Below, piece after piece: positions 47,341-58,298 of a stretch of 64,000 bases of DNA (the first letter of the stretch is position 1; every line of letters starts with the position of its first letter). The stretch is from contig NC_083644.1 of the NCBI RefSeq assembly GCF_963576545.1, positions 26,787,393-26,851,392 of the forward strand. The letters run 5' to 3'. Source of the DNA: Limanda limanda (taxonomy: Eukaryota; Chordata; Actinopteri; Pleuronectiformes; Pleuronectidae). The notes beneath the pieces were generated by a model. That model saw only the letters and a program-made list of their open reading frames with translations. It was not told where the DNA came from and did not search any database. The position numbers and the translations under genes were made by a program.

Positions 47341-50211
47341 ATTGGAGAAAAAAGGCCTTGGCCTACACATATCATATATATGAATTATGTTAAGTTTCAC
47401 ATCCAAATAAATAAACAATAAACAGTTGTTGAGAGTGTTGACAAACAAGGTCACATTTTGTGGTGAGCAAGGGTCTAGAAGTGCTCCATAGATGGAATCA
47501 TATTACCTTTGAGGCAGTGTGTTGGGGTGGGATGTTAAACAGTGGGGGGATGGCAGTTTAATGAGATACAATGGTTAGAAAGGCAGAATTGTTGTATCAT
47601 TTCAAAAAAAGCTGAATGGTTGAACCAGAGGAATATAGCAGGTCCCCAATGAAGATGCACCCCTTCCCTGGAAGTACCTAGACAGTAGAATTGTATTTCA
47701 GGTCAGTGATGATTGGAAGTGAAGAGACTGCTGGTAGTCGTCTAAATGTGATACACAAGCACAAAGTAAGTAAGCAATAGCTCTAACAAACATTTACCTC
47801 CCTGATCAATTTGACTGTTCAAATGAGGTGCGTGTCGGGCTTTCTTTTTTTATGCAACAGCATACGTCTTCATTTAAAAAAAAGAGCGGTCAGGGTACAC
47901 AGCTGTGCGGCAACAAGACTCAAACCATAACAAGATAGTGATCCATGGTGCCTGTTGTTCTGATGCCAGCGCAGCAAGATCGATATCGGCCAGATAAAAA
48001 GCCATATCAGCTAGATAGAGATTTGTCATGGTGAGAAGTCTTCCAGCCAGAATCAGTAACCATTACAGCCCAGGGGTCTGATGAACAGCATCAAAAGGAT
48101 TACAACCCCACCAAAACAAATTCAAACGACTCGGTAAAAACCCAGTAAGATTGAGGTATTTTAAGATATGTGTGGGGATGTATTCAGGGAAACAAAACAC
48201 ATATAAATGAAGATGCACTCCACTCCAGTGAATTCATTATTAAAGCACAATTAGCAGCAGGAATAGGTATTAAACAGGATAACATACTAACAGTGGGAAA
48301 CCATCTTCCAGGGATTTGAACTTAATCCAGTAGCTCTGCATGCTCTTTGAAGTGTAAATTCAAGAAGTATCAGTTGCACAAAGTTTCAAGTTAAAGGGGA
48401 AAGAAGAAAGTTTTGACTTGACATTGTATTAAGGGATGGAAAAACACTGTAGGTCCTTTGTTTGAGGAACAAAAAGGTATATAAAATATAAAATCATTAA
48501 CACAGATTATCTATCTGTGCCAGGAACTCTGTTCTGAACAATACACATGTTTATCGTTATTTCCTGAATAAAAGCTATACAGCAGCAGCCATAACAATCA
48601 CTTAATGCCGGAAAATGGCAGAAAACTATGCAGCAATTAATTCACACCGAGATATTTCCCCTGTCTAGACATGCAAAGCTGTTCAAATATGCTCCCCCTC
48701 CGCTATCACCTCCTCACTCTTCCCCCGTTTCTCTGAGGTCTGTCGCCGTCAGCTCCTTCCATGTGTCGTTCACTTCGCCTCTGTCTCGCTTTTACTTCTC
48801 CTCTGCCAGACTCAACACCCAGTTGCTCAGGCAGCCTTATTTGTCAATTTCCTGTGCCCAATACAGTGAGCAACGAGGGGAAAGTGAGTGGGTGTGGAAC
48901 GTTGTTGGTGCAATGAGTCAAACCATTTGCAGCGTTGTTCCTGTGAATGATTATGTCTTCAAAATATCCTACTTGAAATATATTACTGATCTTTCATCCT
49001 GTAATGGAATGAAACTGTCAAAGTGTACTGTCTGGTGATGAACTTAAAAAGTAAATGTGGTTCAGATGTAAATTCTGGAGTCAAACCAAACAAACTTACA
49101 CATTCATCTACCATTCAAATTAGATGAGGATACAGCCACAGTGAAGACTTTCTGTTAAATTCTTTCACAAACAATATGTATGCAAAGTACACATGGCCAC
49201 AACCATGACCTGGCCAATCGTTTGACTGGACCCTTCTGTGGATACTAGCCTCTGATGAGCTAATTTAATCCTCCGTATTGTGAAAAATGTGTCTTATTGT
49301 TCTGTGTAGGTCAACTACAGGCCACCATAGTACAAGGGTACAACATAATGCGGGGCTTTGTTGATACAGTTTACACAGGTCTGACACAGTCTGACAGAGG
49401 GCACGGATAAGTAAATCATAACAAATGATATATTAATTAACTGAGGATCAGTAGCTGGTGAAAATAACCATTTGATTTTATTAGTATCTCTCTCTGTGTC
49501 ATCCATCATCTGACACAAACACTCTATTATCCTCGCAGATGGCAGAGATGCAGTGTGTGTGGGTCGTGTGTGATTATAGATGGGTGTGTGAGGTGGTGGT
49601 GGGTGGTGTTTCTGGCACCCTGAAATGTAAATGCGAGGAAATAAATAATGAAGTGCGGCGAAACACTCAGAGAGAAACCATGGTGACATGATTGTCTCAG
49701 TTCAGTGGCAAAGCCAGTTATCTCACAAAGACACATACACCCCGGCTTCCCATGATCCTTTGGCTTGGAGAAGGCAGCGTTCAGGTTGATAGAGGTTTGT
49801 ATCATGGTAAAAAAAAAAAAGATGTGCCACCTGGTACGTAGCCTTTATCTCTTGTTTTCATTCTTTCCCTTTTTTTATATCATAGTCTTCCCCTCTATCT
49901 TTATCCTTGGATAAAATTAGATCAGCACCTGGCTATAAGAAAACAGGTCAGACTTGATAATGGTTATCTTGAATCTTGGGCCATCAAACTATAATCTGTT
50001 TGCTTTCATACCTCTCTCTCCTCTGAACAACAGTTGAACTCAGCCCCCAATATCAGCATTATTTCACTTTTCCAACAACATCTTCCTGAAATCTCCTGAC
50101 ATTTTGTATTTCTATATTTATCTTTTAATGCCTGTGTCAGTAGTCTTCACCTGGCCCATTTTCTCCGTATCACGTTCCCCACAAACATGTGACAAGTAAA
50201 CACCTCCTTGC
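47341..50211. other. Non-coding stretch
   Basis: No exon recognised, although this is where the next naaladl2 exons could lie. The open frames at 48628-49038 and 49315-49805 show no family features. Confidence 0.5.
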
Positions 50212-50410
50212 TGTTGCTAGGTTCACCACTTACCAGAGGGTCAAAGGTTCAATCCCAGTCTCTCACATTTCACCTGCCTACCTGTTTGAATTTAACTCCA
50301 AATATCCCCTAATGGCTTTGCCGCCAGTGTGTGAGATAGAGAGAAAGTGATGCATATAGATGCGCTTTATTAACATGTGTATGGGTGAACGGCAAAACTG
50401 TACCATAAAG
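50212..50410 (+). repeat. Degenerate SINE-like fragment
   Basis: Contains 'gagggtcaaaggttcaatcc' (B-box-like), a SINE-like body and 'gatgcgctttatt' near its end, in the same order as the SINE family above but strongly diverged. It lies just left of the naaladl2 transmembrane exon. Confidence 0.35.
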
Positions 50411-50773
50411 AAAATAAAATAAAAAAGTGGCAGTCAATTCTTTCTAAAATTATCCATATGAGCATCAGGGCATGATTTAAAAAATGTAAAATAGAAGTGG
50501 TTGTTTGTTGTAAGTAGTAGTTATATAAAAAATAAATTACGTTTAAATGTCTATGGAAATTGTCTAGAAATTAAGGTAATGGAAATTTGCACAAAGAGGT
50601 TATTTGAAGTAAAAATGTTAAATCCTTGTGTTTCAATTGAAAAACTATTTGCCACCATGATTCGAAAAGGGTTTATTGTGAGAACCTGCATTTGTTTTCA
50701 ATCTGTCTGATAAAAGTGTAATTTCAGTGATAATGATTATTTTTCATCTATTTAGCATAAATTGAGAACTTAC

Positions 50774-50935
50774 TTCTGAAGAGCATCAATCTTTTCGGCT
50801 GTGATTCCTTTGAGCAGCTCCTCCAGCAGGTCCGAGCTGTCGGACAGGGGCACAGGACGTTTGACGCTTTGCGTGTGAGTGAACCAGCCAATGAGGAGAC
50901 CCAGGACAAAAAGCCCCACTGCAGCCAGGAAGTAC
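50774..50935 (-). CDS. naaladl2: naaladl2 coding exon (signal-anchor transmembrane segment and start of lumenal stalk)
   Basis: Minus-strand exon with acceptor tccag|GTAC and donor CAGAA|gtaagt. It reads YFLAAVGLFVLGLLIGWFTH, a single hydrophobic anchor, followed by a short polar stalk and DLLEELLKGITAEKIDALQ. Position and pattern match the human transmembrane segment (FIFGILIGYYVHT) and the following IQAEDIKK stretch. It lies 497 bp beyond the previous exon and is in phase with it. The three exons together give about 169 codons. The exon ends two bases into a codon, so more coding exons (PA, M28-like peptidase and dimerisation domains) must follow to the left on the minus strand. I did not recognise them in the window. 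The protein is expected to be single-pass type II, with its enzyme-like domain outside the cell or in the lumen. Confidence 0.88.
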
Positions 50936-51432
50936 CTGGAAGAGAATGTGGGAGGGGTCAGTTAGTCTATTATTACTCACTGTTTCAGGTACTTTAAAGG
51001 TAAGATGGCGCTTGTTCTTGATTTGCAATTGGACATTTGACATTTGACAGGGTGCTATTGCCTTTTCATAGCAGCTGAGTCAGTGTTGGGGCAAGTTACT
51101 CAACACCTGAGGGCATCATTCAGACCTTGAACTCAGTGGTGCTTAGGTGGGTGATAAACAACCTATCCATCCTTGCAAGTGCTGTGTCAAATTGATCGGA
51201 TGTGGGGAGAGCTACTGCCACAATGTGTGAAGGAGTGTGCACTCCTTTAACGACAATGCATAGGGTAAACACACCCAACAGCCTGAACAATCAATGGTGT
51301 GATTGGTGATGTGGAGCCTAAAGATACTGGCTAGACCAGGATTGGGATACCTTTTGTTCCTACCAAGGGTCATTTCATTTATATTTAAATAATTGGTCAT
51401 GCAAAAAACTGCATTGGCCGTCCCTGAATTAC

Positions 51433-51610
51433 CTGAGCAGGAAGCAGTGGAGTCGTCTTTGACCTTTATGAGCAGGAGCCCTGGTAAAGTGGGAGATGTA
51501 GTTCGGATCTTCTTGGAGTCGTTCAAACCGACCATGGGGTGAAACGGAAACTGACGGCTGGATGGGTTCCATCAACTCGGGGTCAGGATCAGGTCCAGGG
51601 TCTGAACACG
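51433..51610 (-). CDS. naaladl2: naaladl2 coding exon (juxtamembrane cytoplasmic segment)
   Basis: Minus-strand exon. It lies between a good acceptor (ttgtcactttcag|C) and a donor (CTCAG|GTAATT). It encodes an acidic, proline-rich stretch (SDPGPDPDPELMEPIQ) and then HGRFERLQEDPNYISHFTRA, which is close to the conserved human block KGRFQRLQEESDYITHYTRS. This is the strongest single match to NAALADL2. The phase is consistent on both sides: two bases complete the split codon from 57870-58046, and the last two bases (AG) join the first base of 50774-50935 to give Arg. The intron to the previous exon is about 6.3 kb. It contains a LINE in antisense orientation and the first copy of a duplicated 1.3-kb block. 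Confidence 0.9.
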
Positions 51611-51835
51611 CTGAAAGTGACAACCACTAAAAACCTGTAAAATCTGTTGTTAATATGATGCAGTTATTTTGTTACTTGGTCCAGACTAAAATGTCTTTAT
51701 TCAAGCACAATAATCAGGTTTGTTGCTTTATGTGAAGATGGCTTTAAAATTAATTCCATTACCTTTGTCTTTAGCACTATTGCTAAAGACAATTTTTTTG
51801 TTACTTTTTTATTTTGGTAATTGTTGTAGTGCACT

Positions 51836-54778
51836 ATGGCTACTAGACTCGCCAAGCTTGTTGCTGTCTTTTTTATGCTTATTGCACTTTTCACCACCGT
51901 GTCCGGGGATCCAGCACGTAGCCGAGGTCCCATTGTTTACACCAGGGAACAGCTGTTAGCATACCGGCACACGGCGCTGCTACCGGGGGAGAGACCCAAG
52001 GTCTCCCGCGAGCTAAGGAGGAAGAGACGTGGATGCCGAGCGGGAGCAAAACGTCGCGCCAGGAGGAGACGTTTTAAACCAGTTCTCCCCTCCATTATCA
52101 TGGGAAACGTACGGTCTCTCCCCAACAAGATGGATGAATTATCAGCGCTGACTCGCCATCAAACGGACTACCGGGAGTGTAGCCTCATGCTGTTTACGGA
52201 GACATGGCTAACGGAGCTAACTCCGGACACGCATGCTACACTGGACGGGTTCCACATCATACGGGCGGACAGGACAACGGAGAGCGGTAAGAGGAAAGGG
52301 GGGGGTCTTGCAGTGTTTGTAAATGAGAGATGGTGTAACCCTGGGCACATCACTGTTAAGGAGCAGACCTGCACCAAGGACATTGAGTTGTTAGCCATTA
52401 GCATGAGGCCAAGTTACTTACCACGGGAATTCTCTCATGTTATTGTGATGGCTGTGTATGTTCCCCCCTCTGCTAATGCGGAGGCGGCCTGTGACGTCAT
52501 CCACTCGGCGACAAGCAGGCTGCTGACCCAGCACCCCAATGCACTCCTCCTTCTCTCTGGTGACTTTAATCATGCCTCTCCGTCCTCCACTCTACCCACA
52601 TTCACCCAGTATGTCACCTGCCACACCAGAGACAATAAGACACTGGACCTCTTATATGCCAACACCAAGGAGGCATACTCTTCATCACCTCTTCCTCCCC
52701 TGGGAAGATCTGACCACAACCTGGTGCACCTCCTGCCTGTGTACAAACCTCTTGTGCAAAGGCAGCCAGCTGTGACCTGCACAGTACAAAGATGGTCCGA
52801 GGAAGCCGAGGAGGCTCTGAAGGACTGCTTTGATTCGACTGTGTGGGAAGTATTCAGTGATGACCATGGGGAGGACATCGACAGTCTCACTACCTGCATA
52901 ACGGACTATATCAACTTCTGTACGGAGAACAACGTCCCCACCAGGACTGTACGGTGTTTCTCCAACAGCAAACCATGGATCACCCCTGAAATAAAGGCCC
53001 TCCTCAAGGAAAAGAAGAGGGTCTTTAGGTCAGGTAACAGAGACGAGCTGAAGACTGTGCAGAGGGAGCTGAGGAGGAAGATAAGGGACGGGAAGAAAGT
53101 CTACAGGACGAAGATGGAGGAGCAGCTGCAGCAGAAAAACATCAGTGGGGTCTGGAAGGGCCTGAAGACCATGTCTGGTTTCAAGGGGCCCAACCAACAG
53201 CCTATGGGGGACCAGAAGTGGGTGAATGACCTGAACCTGTTTTTTAACAGATTCGATAAGCCACCCACCCCTCCCCCCATCCAGTCCTCTCTGCTGCTGC
53301 AACCCCCTGTGGACTGCCTCCCCCCCCCCTCTCCCCCGCCCCCCACCCTAACAACCCACAGCACCCAGCCCCCGTCCCCCAACGTGTCCTTCACAACTGC
53401 CCAGGTGAGGAATGAGCTGAGCAGGATGAAGGTGAGGAAGGCCACGGGTCCAGACGGGATCAGCTCAAGGCTCTTCAGGTCCAGCGCAGCCCAGCTGTGT
53501 GGGATAGTGAGGTACGTCTTCAATCTGAGCTTGAGGCTGGGGAGGGTACCACAGCTGTGGAAAACGTCCTGCTTGATACCAGTCCCAAAGACCCCGCGAC
53601 CCAAAGACTTCAGCAGCTTCAGACCGGTGGCGTTAACATCCCACCTGATGAAGACGCTAGAGAGGCTGGTCCTTGTACACCTACGCCCCCTGGTGAGCTC
53701 ATCTTTGGACCCGCTCCAGTTCGCCTACCAGTCTGGCATCGGGGTGGACGACGCTGTCATCTACCTGCTACACAGATGCCTTTCTCACCTGGAAAAGGCT
53801 GGAAGCACGGTGAGGATCATGTTCTTTGATTTTTCCAGTGCCTTCAACAGCATCCAGCCTCTACTTCTGAGGGACAAGCTGGAGCAGACCGGAGTGGACC
53901 ACTACCTCACAGCATGGATCCTGGACTACCTCACCAACCGTCCACAGTATGTGCGTATACGGGGGTGTGAGTCTGACCTGGTGTCCTGCAGCACAGGGGC
54001 CCCACAAGGAACCGTACCAGCTCCAGTCCTCTTCACCATCTACACATCGGACTTCTCATACAACTCTACAAACTGCTACCTGCAAAAATTCTCTGATGAC
54101 TCTGCAATCGTCGGCCTCATTTCCGCCGGTGATGACAGGGAATACAGAGAACTGAACCAGGACTTCATTACATGGTGCCAGCGGAACTTCCTCCAGATCA
54201 ACTCTGGAAAAACCAAGGAGCTGGTGGTGGACTTCCGCCGGAGTAAACACTCTCCTCCGACACCAGTGAACATTCAGGGAACGGACATTGCCATTGTGAG
54301 ATCATATAAATACCTGGGTCTTCACCTAAACAATAAACTAGACTGGACTGATCACACACAGGCTATCTACAAGAAGGGACAGAGCAGACTCTATCTGCTG
54401 AGGAGTCTGAGGTCCTTTGGGGTGCAGGGAGCACTCCTGAAGACCTTCTTCGACTCGGTGGTGGCATCAGCCATCTTCTTTGGAGTGGTCTGCTGGGGCA
54501 GCAGCATCTCGACAGCAGACGGGAAGAGACTTAATAAACTCATCAGAAAGGCCAGCAGTGTGCTGGGGTGTCCACTGGATACGGTGGAGGTGGTGGGAGA
54601 CAGGAGGATAGTTGCTAAGCTATCCTCCCTGATGGCCAACTCCTCCCACCCCATGCGGGACACCCTGGCAGCTCTAAACAGCTCCTTCAGCCACCGGCTG
54701 ATTCACCCCCGGTGTGTGAGGGAGAGGTATCGCAGGTCCTTCCTTCCCGCTGCTGTCAGACTGTATAACCAGCTGTGA
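51836..54778 (+). CDS. LINE ORF2: apurinic-type endonuclease plus reverse transcriptase (980 aa)
   Basis: Uninterrupted 980-codon frame. After a hydrophobic N-terminus and a basic arginine-rich patch (about residues 60-80) comes an exonuclease-endonuclease-phosphatase domain. Its landmarks are NVRSLPNK (about 91), TETWL (Glu about 122), VYVPPSAN, SGDFNH (about 240) and GRSDHNLV. The reverse transcriptase follows: KATGPDGIS, PVPKTPRPKDFSSFRPVALT, MFFDFSSAFN (catalytic Asp), STGAPQGTV and QKFSDDSAIVG (catalytic Asp pair about 752). The C-terminus is the usual GKRLNKLIRKAS...RRSFLPAAVRLYNQL block. All catalytic residues I can judge are present. The segment after GAPQGTV reads PAPVLF, where relatives I remember have LSPFLF. 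The protein nicks target DNA and primes reverse transcription at the nick. Assignment to Rex1 rather than CR1 or L2 is uncertain. Confidence 0.9.
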   Translation: MATRLAKLVAVFFMLIALFTTVSGDPARSRGPIVYTREQLLAYRHTALLPGERPKVSRELRRKRRGCRAGAKRRARRRRFKPVLPSIIMGNVRSLPNKMDELSALTRHQTDYRECSLMLFTETWLTELTPDTHATLDGFHIIRADRTTESGKRKGGGLAVFVNERWCNPGHITVKEQTCTKDIELLAISMRPSYLPREFSHVIVMAVYVPPSANAEAACDVIHSATSRLLTQHPNALLLLSGDFNHASPSSTLPTFTQYVTCHTRDNKTLDLLYANTKEAYSSSPLPPLGRSDHNLVHLLPVYKPLVQRQPAVTCTVQRWSEEAEEALKDCFDSTVWEVFSDDHGEDIDSLTTCITDYINFCTENNVPTRTVRCFSNSKPWITPEIKALLKEKKRVFRSGNRDELKTVQRELRRKIRDGKKVYRTKMEEQLQQKNISGVWKGLKTMSGFKGPNQQPMGDQKWVNDLNLFFNRFDKPPTPPPIQSSLLLQPPVDCLPPPSPPPPTLTTHSTQPPSPNVSFTTAQVRNELSRMKVRKATGPDGISSRLFRSSAAQLCGIVRYVFNLSLRLGRVPQLWKTSCLIPVPKTPRPKDFSSFRPVALTSHLMKTLERLVLVHLRPLVSSSLDPLQFAYQSGIGVDDAVIYLLHRCLSHLEKAGSTVRIMFFDFSSAFNSIQPLLLRDKLEQTGVDHYLTAWILDYLTNRPQYVRIRGCESDLVSCSTGAPQGTVPAPVLFTIYTSDFSYNSTNCYLQKFSDDSAIVGLISAGDDREYRELNQDFITWCQRNFLQINSGKTKELVVDFRRSKHSPPTPVNIQGTDIAIVRSYKYLGLHLNNKLDWTDHTQAIYKKGQSRLYLLRSLRSFGVQGALLKTFFDSVVASAIFFGVVCWGSSISTADGKRLNKLIRKASSVLGCPLDTVEVVGDRRIVAKLSSLMANSSHPMRDTLAALNSSFSHRLIHPRCVRERYRRSFLPAAVRLYNQL

Positions 54779-55053
54779 CCCCATTAACACACAACACAAT
54801 ATTTGCAATTTAATTTATTTAATTATTTAATTTAATTATCTAATTATTTAATTGTATTGTTCCGTTGTTCTACTACTTACTATTTATTTGCTTATTTGAC
54901 TGTTTACTTTTTCTTTTTGCTCATTGTTGTTTTTTTGTTTCTTACTTTGTTGTTTTGCTCTTTCGTTTGTTCTTGTTGCACTGTGCCTGCGCTGCTGATG
55001 TAAAACCCTCAAATTTCCCCACTGTGGGACTAATAAAGGATTCTATCTATCTA
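54779..55053 (+). other. LINE 3' untranslated region and ATCT tail
   Basis: A short AT- and T-rich tract (about 54800-54960) after the ORF stop, ending in 'CCCCACTGTGGGACTAATAA' and ATCT units. The 'CCCCACTGTGGG' part is a small inverted repeat that can fold. 3' ends like this are recognised by the reverse transcriptase in this LINE group. That is knowledge of the group and was not tested here. Confidence 0.6.
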
Positions 55054-55132
55054 TTGGTAAGTGTTATTACCAATAGAACTAAGATGATAATCATGGAAAA
55101 CTACATTTGATACACATCAGTATGTAAGCATT

Positions 55133-55177
55133 GTCACATTGACATGGTCACTGTGACAATTGACATGGTCACTGTGA
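55133..55177. repeat. Short tandem duplication of a palindrome-like unit
   Basis: The unit 'attgacatggtcactgtgac' occurs twice in a row with a small change at the second end (gtgatgac). Each unit contains GTCACTGTGAC, a near-palindrome. Confidence 0.75.
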
Positions 55178-55882
55178 TGACTCTATGATAACTCCCTTGG
55201 TTATGCTGAGATAATAGTGATTTAAGAATTCTTAAGTTCACAATACGAGTGTCATAATAATGATCATCTTGTGAGATCAAGTGAAACCAAAATATTAATC
55301 AAAGCACAGCCTCTATGGTCTTTTCTTTCAGAGAAACAGTTGGAGTTGGTTCAAACTTACCAAACTCCTACTGCTGTGGGGTAACTGTAAATGGGAAATG
55401 GAGTAAATACTTAATGCCGAGTTCTGAAACCATCAGCCCACTTGCTTCAGAAGGCATTTGTGAGGATAGAATTCTGCCACTGATACAGAGCTCCAGGCAC
55501 AATTCAAAGCTGAGGAACTCAAGTCTAGCTTTAGGATACTTATGGAGTTTCTCTCTTTTGCAGCTGCTGTCAGTAGCAAACTTCTCACATTAAATGCAGC
55601 ATTTTTTCGCAGTGCTGCGTTTCAAATCATCTGTAAGAGGTCGGGAATGAATTCTCTACAAAAAAATATTTTAGGATCATCATAGTTTTGGCACGATTCA
55701 ATGATTCTAAAAACAAAATTGACCAACTTCAGCCTAACTGACACAAAGTATCACTGTATCAAATGTGCATCATAATCATGTTAAATAATGCATATATCTG
55801 GAAGGATCATGCACAGCAGGCTCAATCTGTTACTAGCACAGGTTCTTAAACCAATCCTTATTACACTACGGTACGTCAAACC

Positions 55883-57191
55883 AGTAACTGCAATAATACA
55901 GACTGCACCATATAAACCACAATTTAATATTGGCAACCTGATGGTTTGAGTAATATTTTTGCTGTTAGGAGCAGTTAGAGTCTCATTAATGTGTCAGGAC
56001 ATCAGTTAGACAATATTTATTTACATGTAATGAGTTTGAATTGTCCTATTAGTCGAGCAAACAAATCACCTCTTTATAAACACGTTATATTGCTTCAAGT
56101 AAGTTATATTTCAATGTGCATCTCTTTAAATGGTTGGTATCGCAATTGCTTTTTCACCAAAGGATTATAGCAATTATAGCAATGACAAAGTCAGGATCAT
56201 TTGTTTTTGGGTGCAAGGGAAATTGAGCAACTCAAATTGTAATCTGTTGGTCACTATGCATACACTGTCAATGGAGGCATGTAATTAATTTTAATACAAT
56301 GGGCCCTCGAATTACATTTAATTATGGTTGTAGTCCTTGATTATGATTGGCTAAGTCAAATTTGAAGCCGTTGCAAAACATTCTACAAACACAATTCTGT
56401 GACCACATTACATCAGTGTAAATTGTTTCTGAATTTCAGATTTTGTTGCTGCTACTTGAAGCAGCACTGTAAAAATATCTCGTAGCTCTCTGATGCTGGC
56501 CTTAAAGGGGTTTTTCCCCAAGAAATCAAACGATTGAATTAACTACTCACTACTATGCCGAGGGAGGGGTTGGTGAAGTCAACAAAACACTTCTGGAGTC
56601 TCAGGCATAAACAGTGTAGTAGCCGAATCCAATACAATTGAAGACATTAATGACCTATCTTCAGGCGTAATTAAACAACAGAAAAAACATATCATGCCTC
56701 CAAACTGCTCGTGTGGGTGTTATCCAAGTGTCTGAAAGCCCCAACATTCATATTCGACTTGAAACAAGGTAATTTCCATCGTGGTTTAAGCCAATGGACA
56801 TTAGCATTTCTGACGGTCCCTGAAGGCACCTCGACTGAAGGTATCAGCAGACATTTAGGCTTAAAACTTGGTGTACATGTTTGAGTCAAATGCGGTGGGG
56901 CCCTTCGGGCACTTGGATGAAACCACATGAGCAGTATGGAGGCATGTTATGTTTAGTTTTCTTCAGTTTGTTTTACGTCTGAAGATAGATCAATAATTTC
57001 TTCAAATGTATTGGATTCGGCCGCAACACTGTTTACCCCTTGACTCCAAAAGTGTTTTGTGGACTTAAACACTTAACCCACCCCTCCGTAGGCCTAATGT
57101 TTAGTAGATGATAAGTGAATTTTCAATTCTGGGTGAACTATCCCTTTAAGGCAGTATTTAGCTTGAAATTGCCAGACCAATTAAAATTTGC
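55883..57191. repeat. Duplicated block A, copy 1 (1309 bp)
   Basis: Near-identical to 60943-62250. I see no difference in the first 850 bp or so, then about six substitutions and a one-base difference (ggccgcaac versus ggcgcaac). It lies in the naaladl2 intron, about 0.7 kb from the start-codon exon. Confidence 0.92.
56500..57151. mobile_element. Non-autonomous TIR element (CCTTAAAGGG ends), copy in block A1
   Basis: Begins CCTTAAAGGGGTTTTTCCCC and ends GGTGAACTATCCCTTTAAGG. The first ten bases are the inverse of the last ten. Internal landmarks are 'ggaggggttggtgaagtc', 'tggattcggccgcaacactg' and 'ctccaaaagtgttttgtgga'. Related pieces occur at about 7450-7695, 19173-19450, 21060-21143, 47212-47340 and 61560-62210. 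No clear target duplication. There is no coding potential. Confidence 0.65.
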
Positions 57192-57869
57192 ATATGAGTA
57201 TGGAACCTCTCAATTAATTTACAATTTCAAACAGGCATTATCAATGGTCACATGCCAAAATGCCTCTGGATGTAGTTGAATAGACCTACAATCATCAGCG
57301 CAACGTAACATGTGATGATGTGATGAGTGGCAGAAAAGTGTAAACAGGCACAGACAAGCACATTCTACATCTGAGTGCTGCATTTTTTGCCACAGTGAAT
57401 TAAACAGACATCTTCACAACAGAAGCCATCTTGGTTGTGGATGACGATGGTTCAGTGAGAGGACGATTAACGGCTGTGACTGACCAAACCGGTCGAAGGA
57501 TGGAAGGAAATCTGACCTCACTGATTGGTCTCGTCTTAATACTATAAATGGGAATCATACCGAAAATCTAGCTTGTGTCCAAACTACAATGAACAAAGAC
57601 ATTGGACAGTCACACAACTAAAAGGCATCTTTCCAGTGTCAAAGACCTTGTTGCCATTCATTTTTTATGGAAGCCTAAAATCTCTATTTTGTGAACATTT
57701 TATAAAACCATGCTCTGAAAGTCTGCTTAATGATGAGCCATAGCTGTTCTTAAATCACTTAAAAGGCCTATTGGAGCTTTTTGCTTTATTTTACCACATT
57801 GGCAGATATCTTAACTGGCATTGAGTTTATAGGAAATTGGGAGAATATACCATTTCAACCAAATCCTAC

Positions 57870-58046
57870 CTGATCTCTGGCAGTCTATATGTTGCATCTG
57901 CATTCGGTCCATGCTTGGTCTTGGCTCCTGCAGCTCCTCCTTGTCCAGGTCCCAGTCCAGATCCAGACCTCCAGAGCAGTGCAGACCCTCACCGACCAGT
58001 GGGCCACCCTGGGCGTCACACACTTTCCTGTATGCCATGATGACAC
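57870..58046 (-). CDS. naaladl2: naaladl2 coding exon with start-like ATG (N-terminal cytoplasmic tail)
   Basis: Minus-strand exon. It has an acceptor (ttcccag) just before 58046 and a donor (AG|GTAGGA) after 57870. From the ATG at 58038 it reads MAYRKVCDAQ and later LDLDWDLDKEELQ. These match the N-terminal tail of vertebrate NAALADL2 as I recall it (human MAYQKV, then LDLEWDMEKELEE). In human this methionine follows a short upstream coding stretch, so the fish ATG may be the real start or an internal Met; two in-frame codons precede it in this exon. The exon ends one base into a codon, and the next exon (51433-51610) supplies the other two bases. NAALADL2 is a type II membrane protein of the glutamate carboxypeptidase/transferrin receptor family that has not been shown to be an active peptidase. 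Identification rests on remembered family sequence plus the phase continuity. Confidence 0.85.
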
Positions 58047-58298
58047 CTGGGAACCCATACATCGGATTTTTACTTACACAGATTAAAACCCTGGGTTCAT
58101 GGACATTAGCATTAGCCCCACACATGTTGAAAGTCAAAGTTTCAATCTCAAACACAGTCACATGTTCTCTGTTAGTGAATAACTGGTTTCATTGCATTGA
58201 AATTGCATCCTTTAATTTCCTGATAATTTTTATAAAGGACAGCCATTTATCATATTATAATCAATGACAATTGAAAAAAAGCAAATGTAGGGTGTGGC

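Larger units (their letters stand above)
51824..55053 (+). mobile_element. LINE (non-LTR retrotransposon, Rex1/CR1-L2-like group) with open reading frame, antisense in a naaladl2 intron
   Basis: The element has one long ORF, a short AT-rich 3' region, the tail 'GTGGGACTAATAAAGGATTC' and a short ATCT repeat. The tail is typical of fish LINEs of this group. Possible 10-bp target duplications with one mismatch flank it: ttggtaattg at 51814-51823 and ttggtaagtg at 55054-55063. If these are right, the element starts only 12 bp before the ORF's ATG, so it is 5' truncated or lacks ORF1 and most of its 5' UTR. It is on the plus strand while the host gene runs on the minus strand. That fits the general depletion of sense-oriented LINEs in introns. 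Confidence 0.85.
51611..57869 (-). other. naaladl2: naaladl2 intron, largely made of repeats
   Basis: This is the interval between two phase-matched naaladl2 exons. It holds a roughly 3.2-kb LINE in the opposite orientation (51824-55053) and block A1 of a recent duplication (55883-57191), which itself contains a 'CCTTAAAGGG' terminal-inverted-repeat element. About 70 percent of the intron is therefore recognisably repetitive. No other exon was seen in it. Confidence 0.75.

Noticed and set aside
53030..53604. Minus-strand open frames within the LINE
   Set aside because: Shadow frames of the conserved plus-strand reverse transcriptase ORF.
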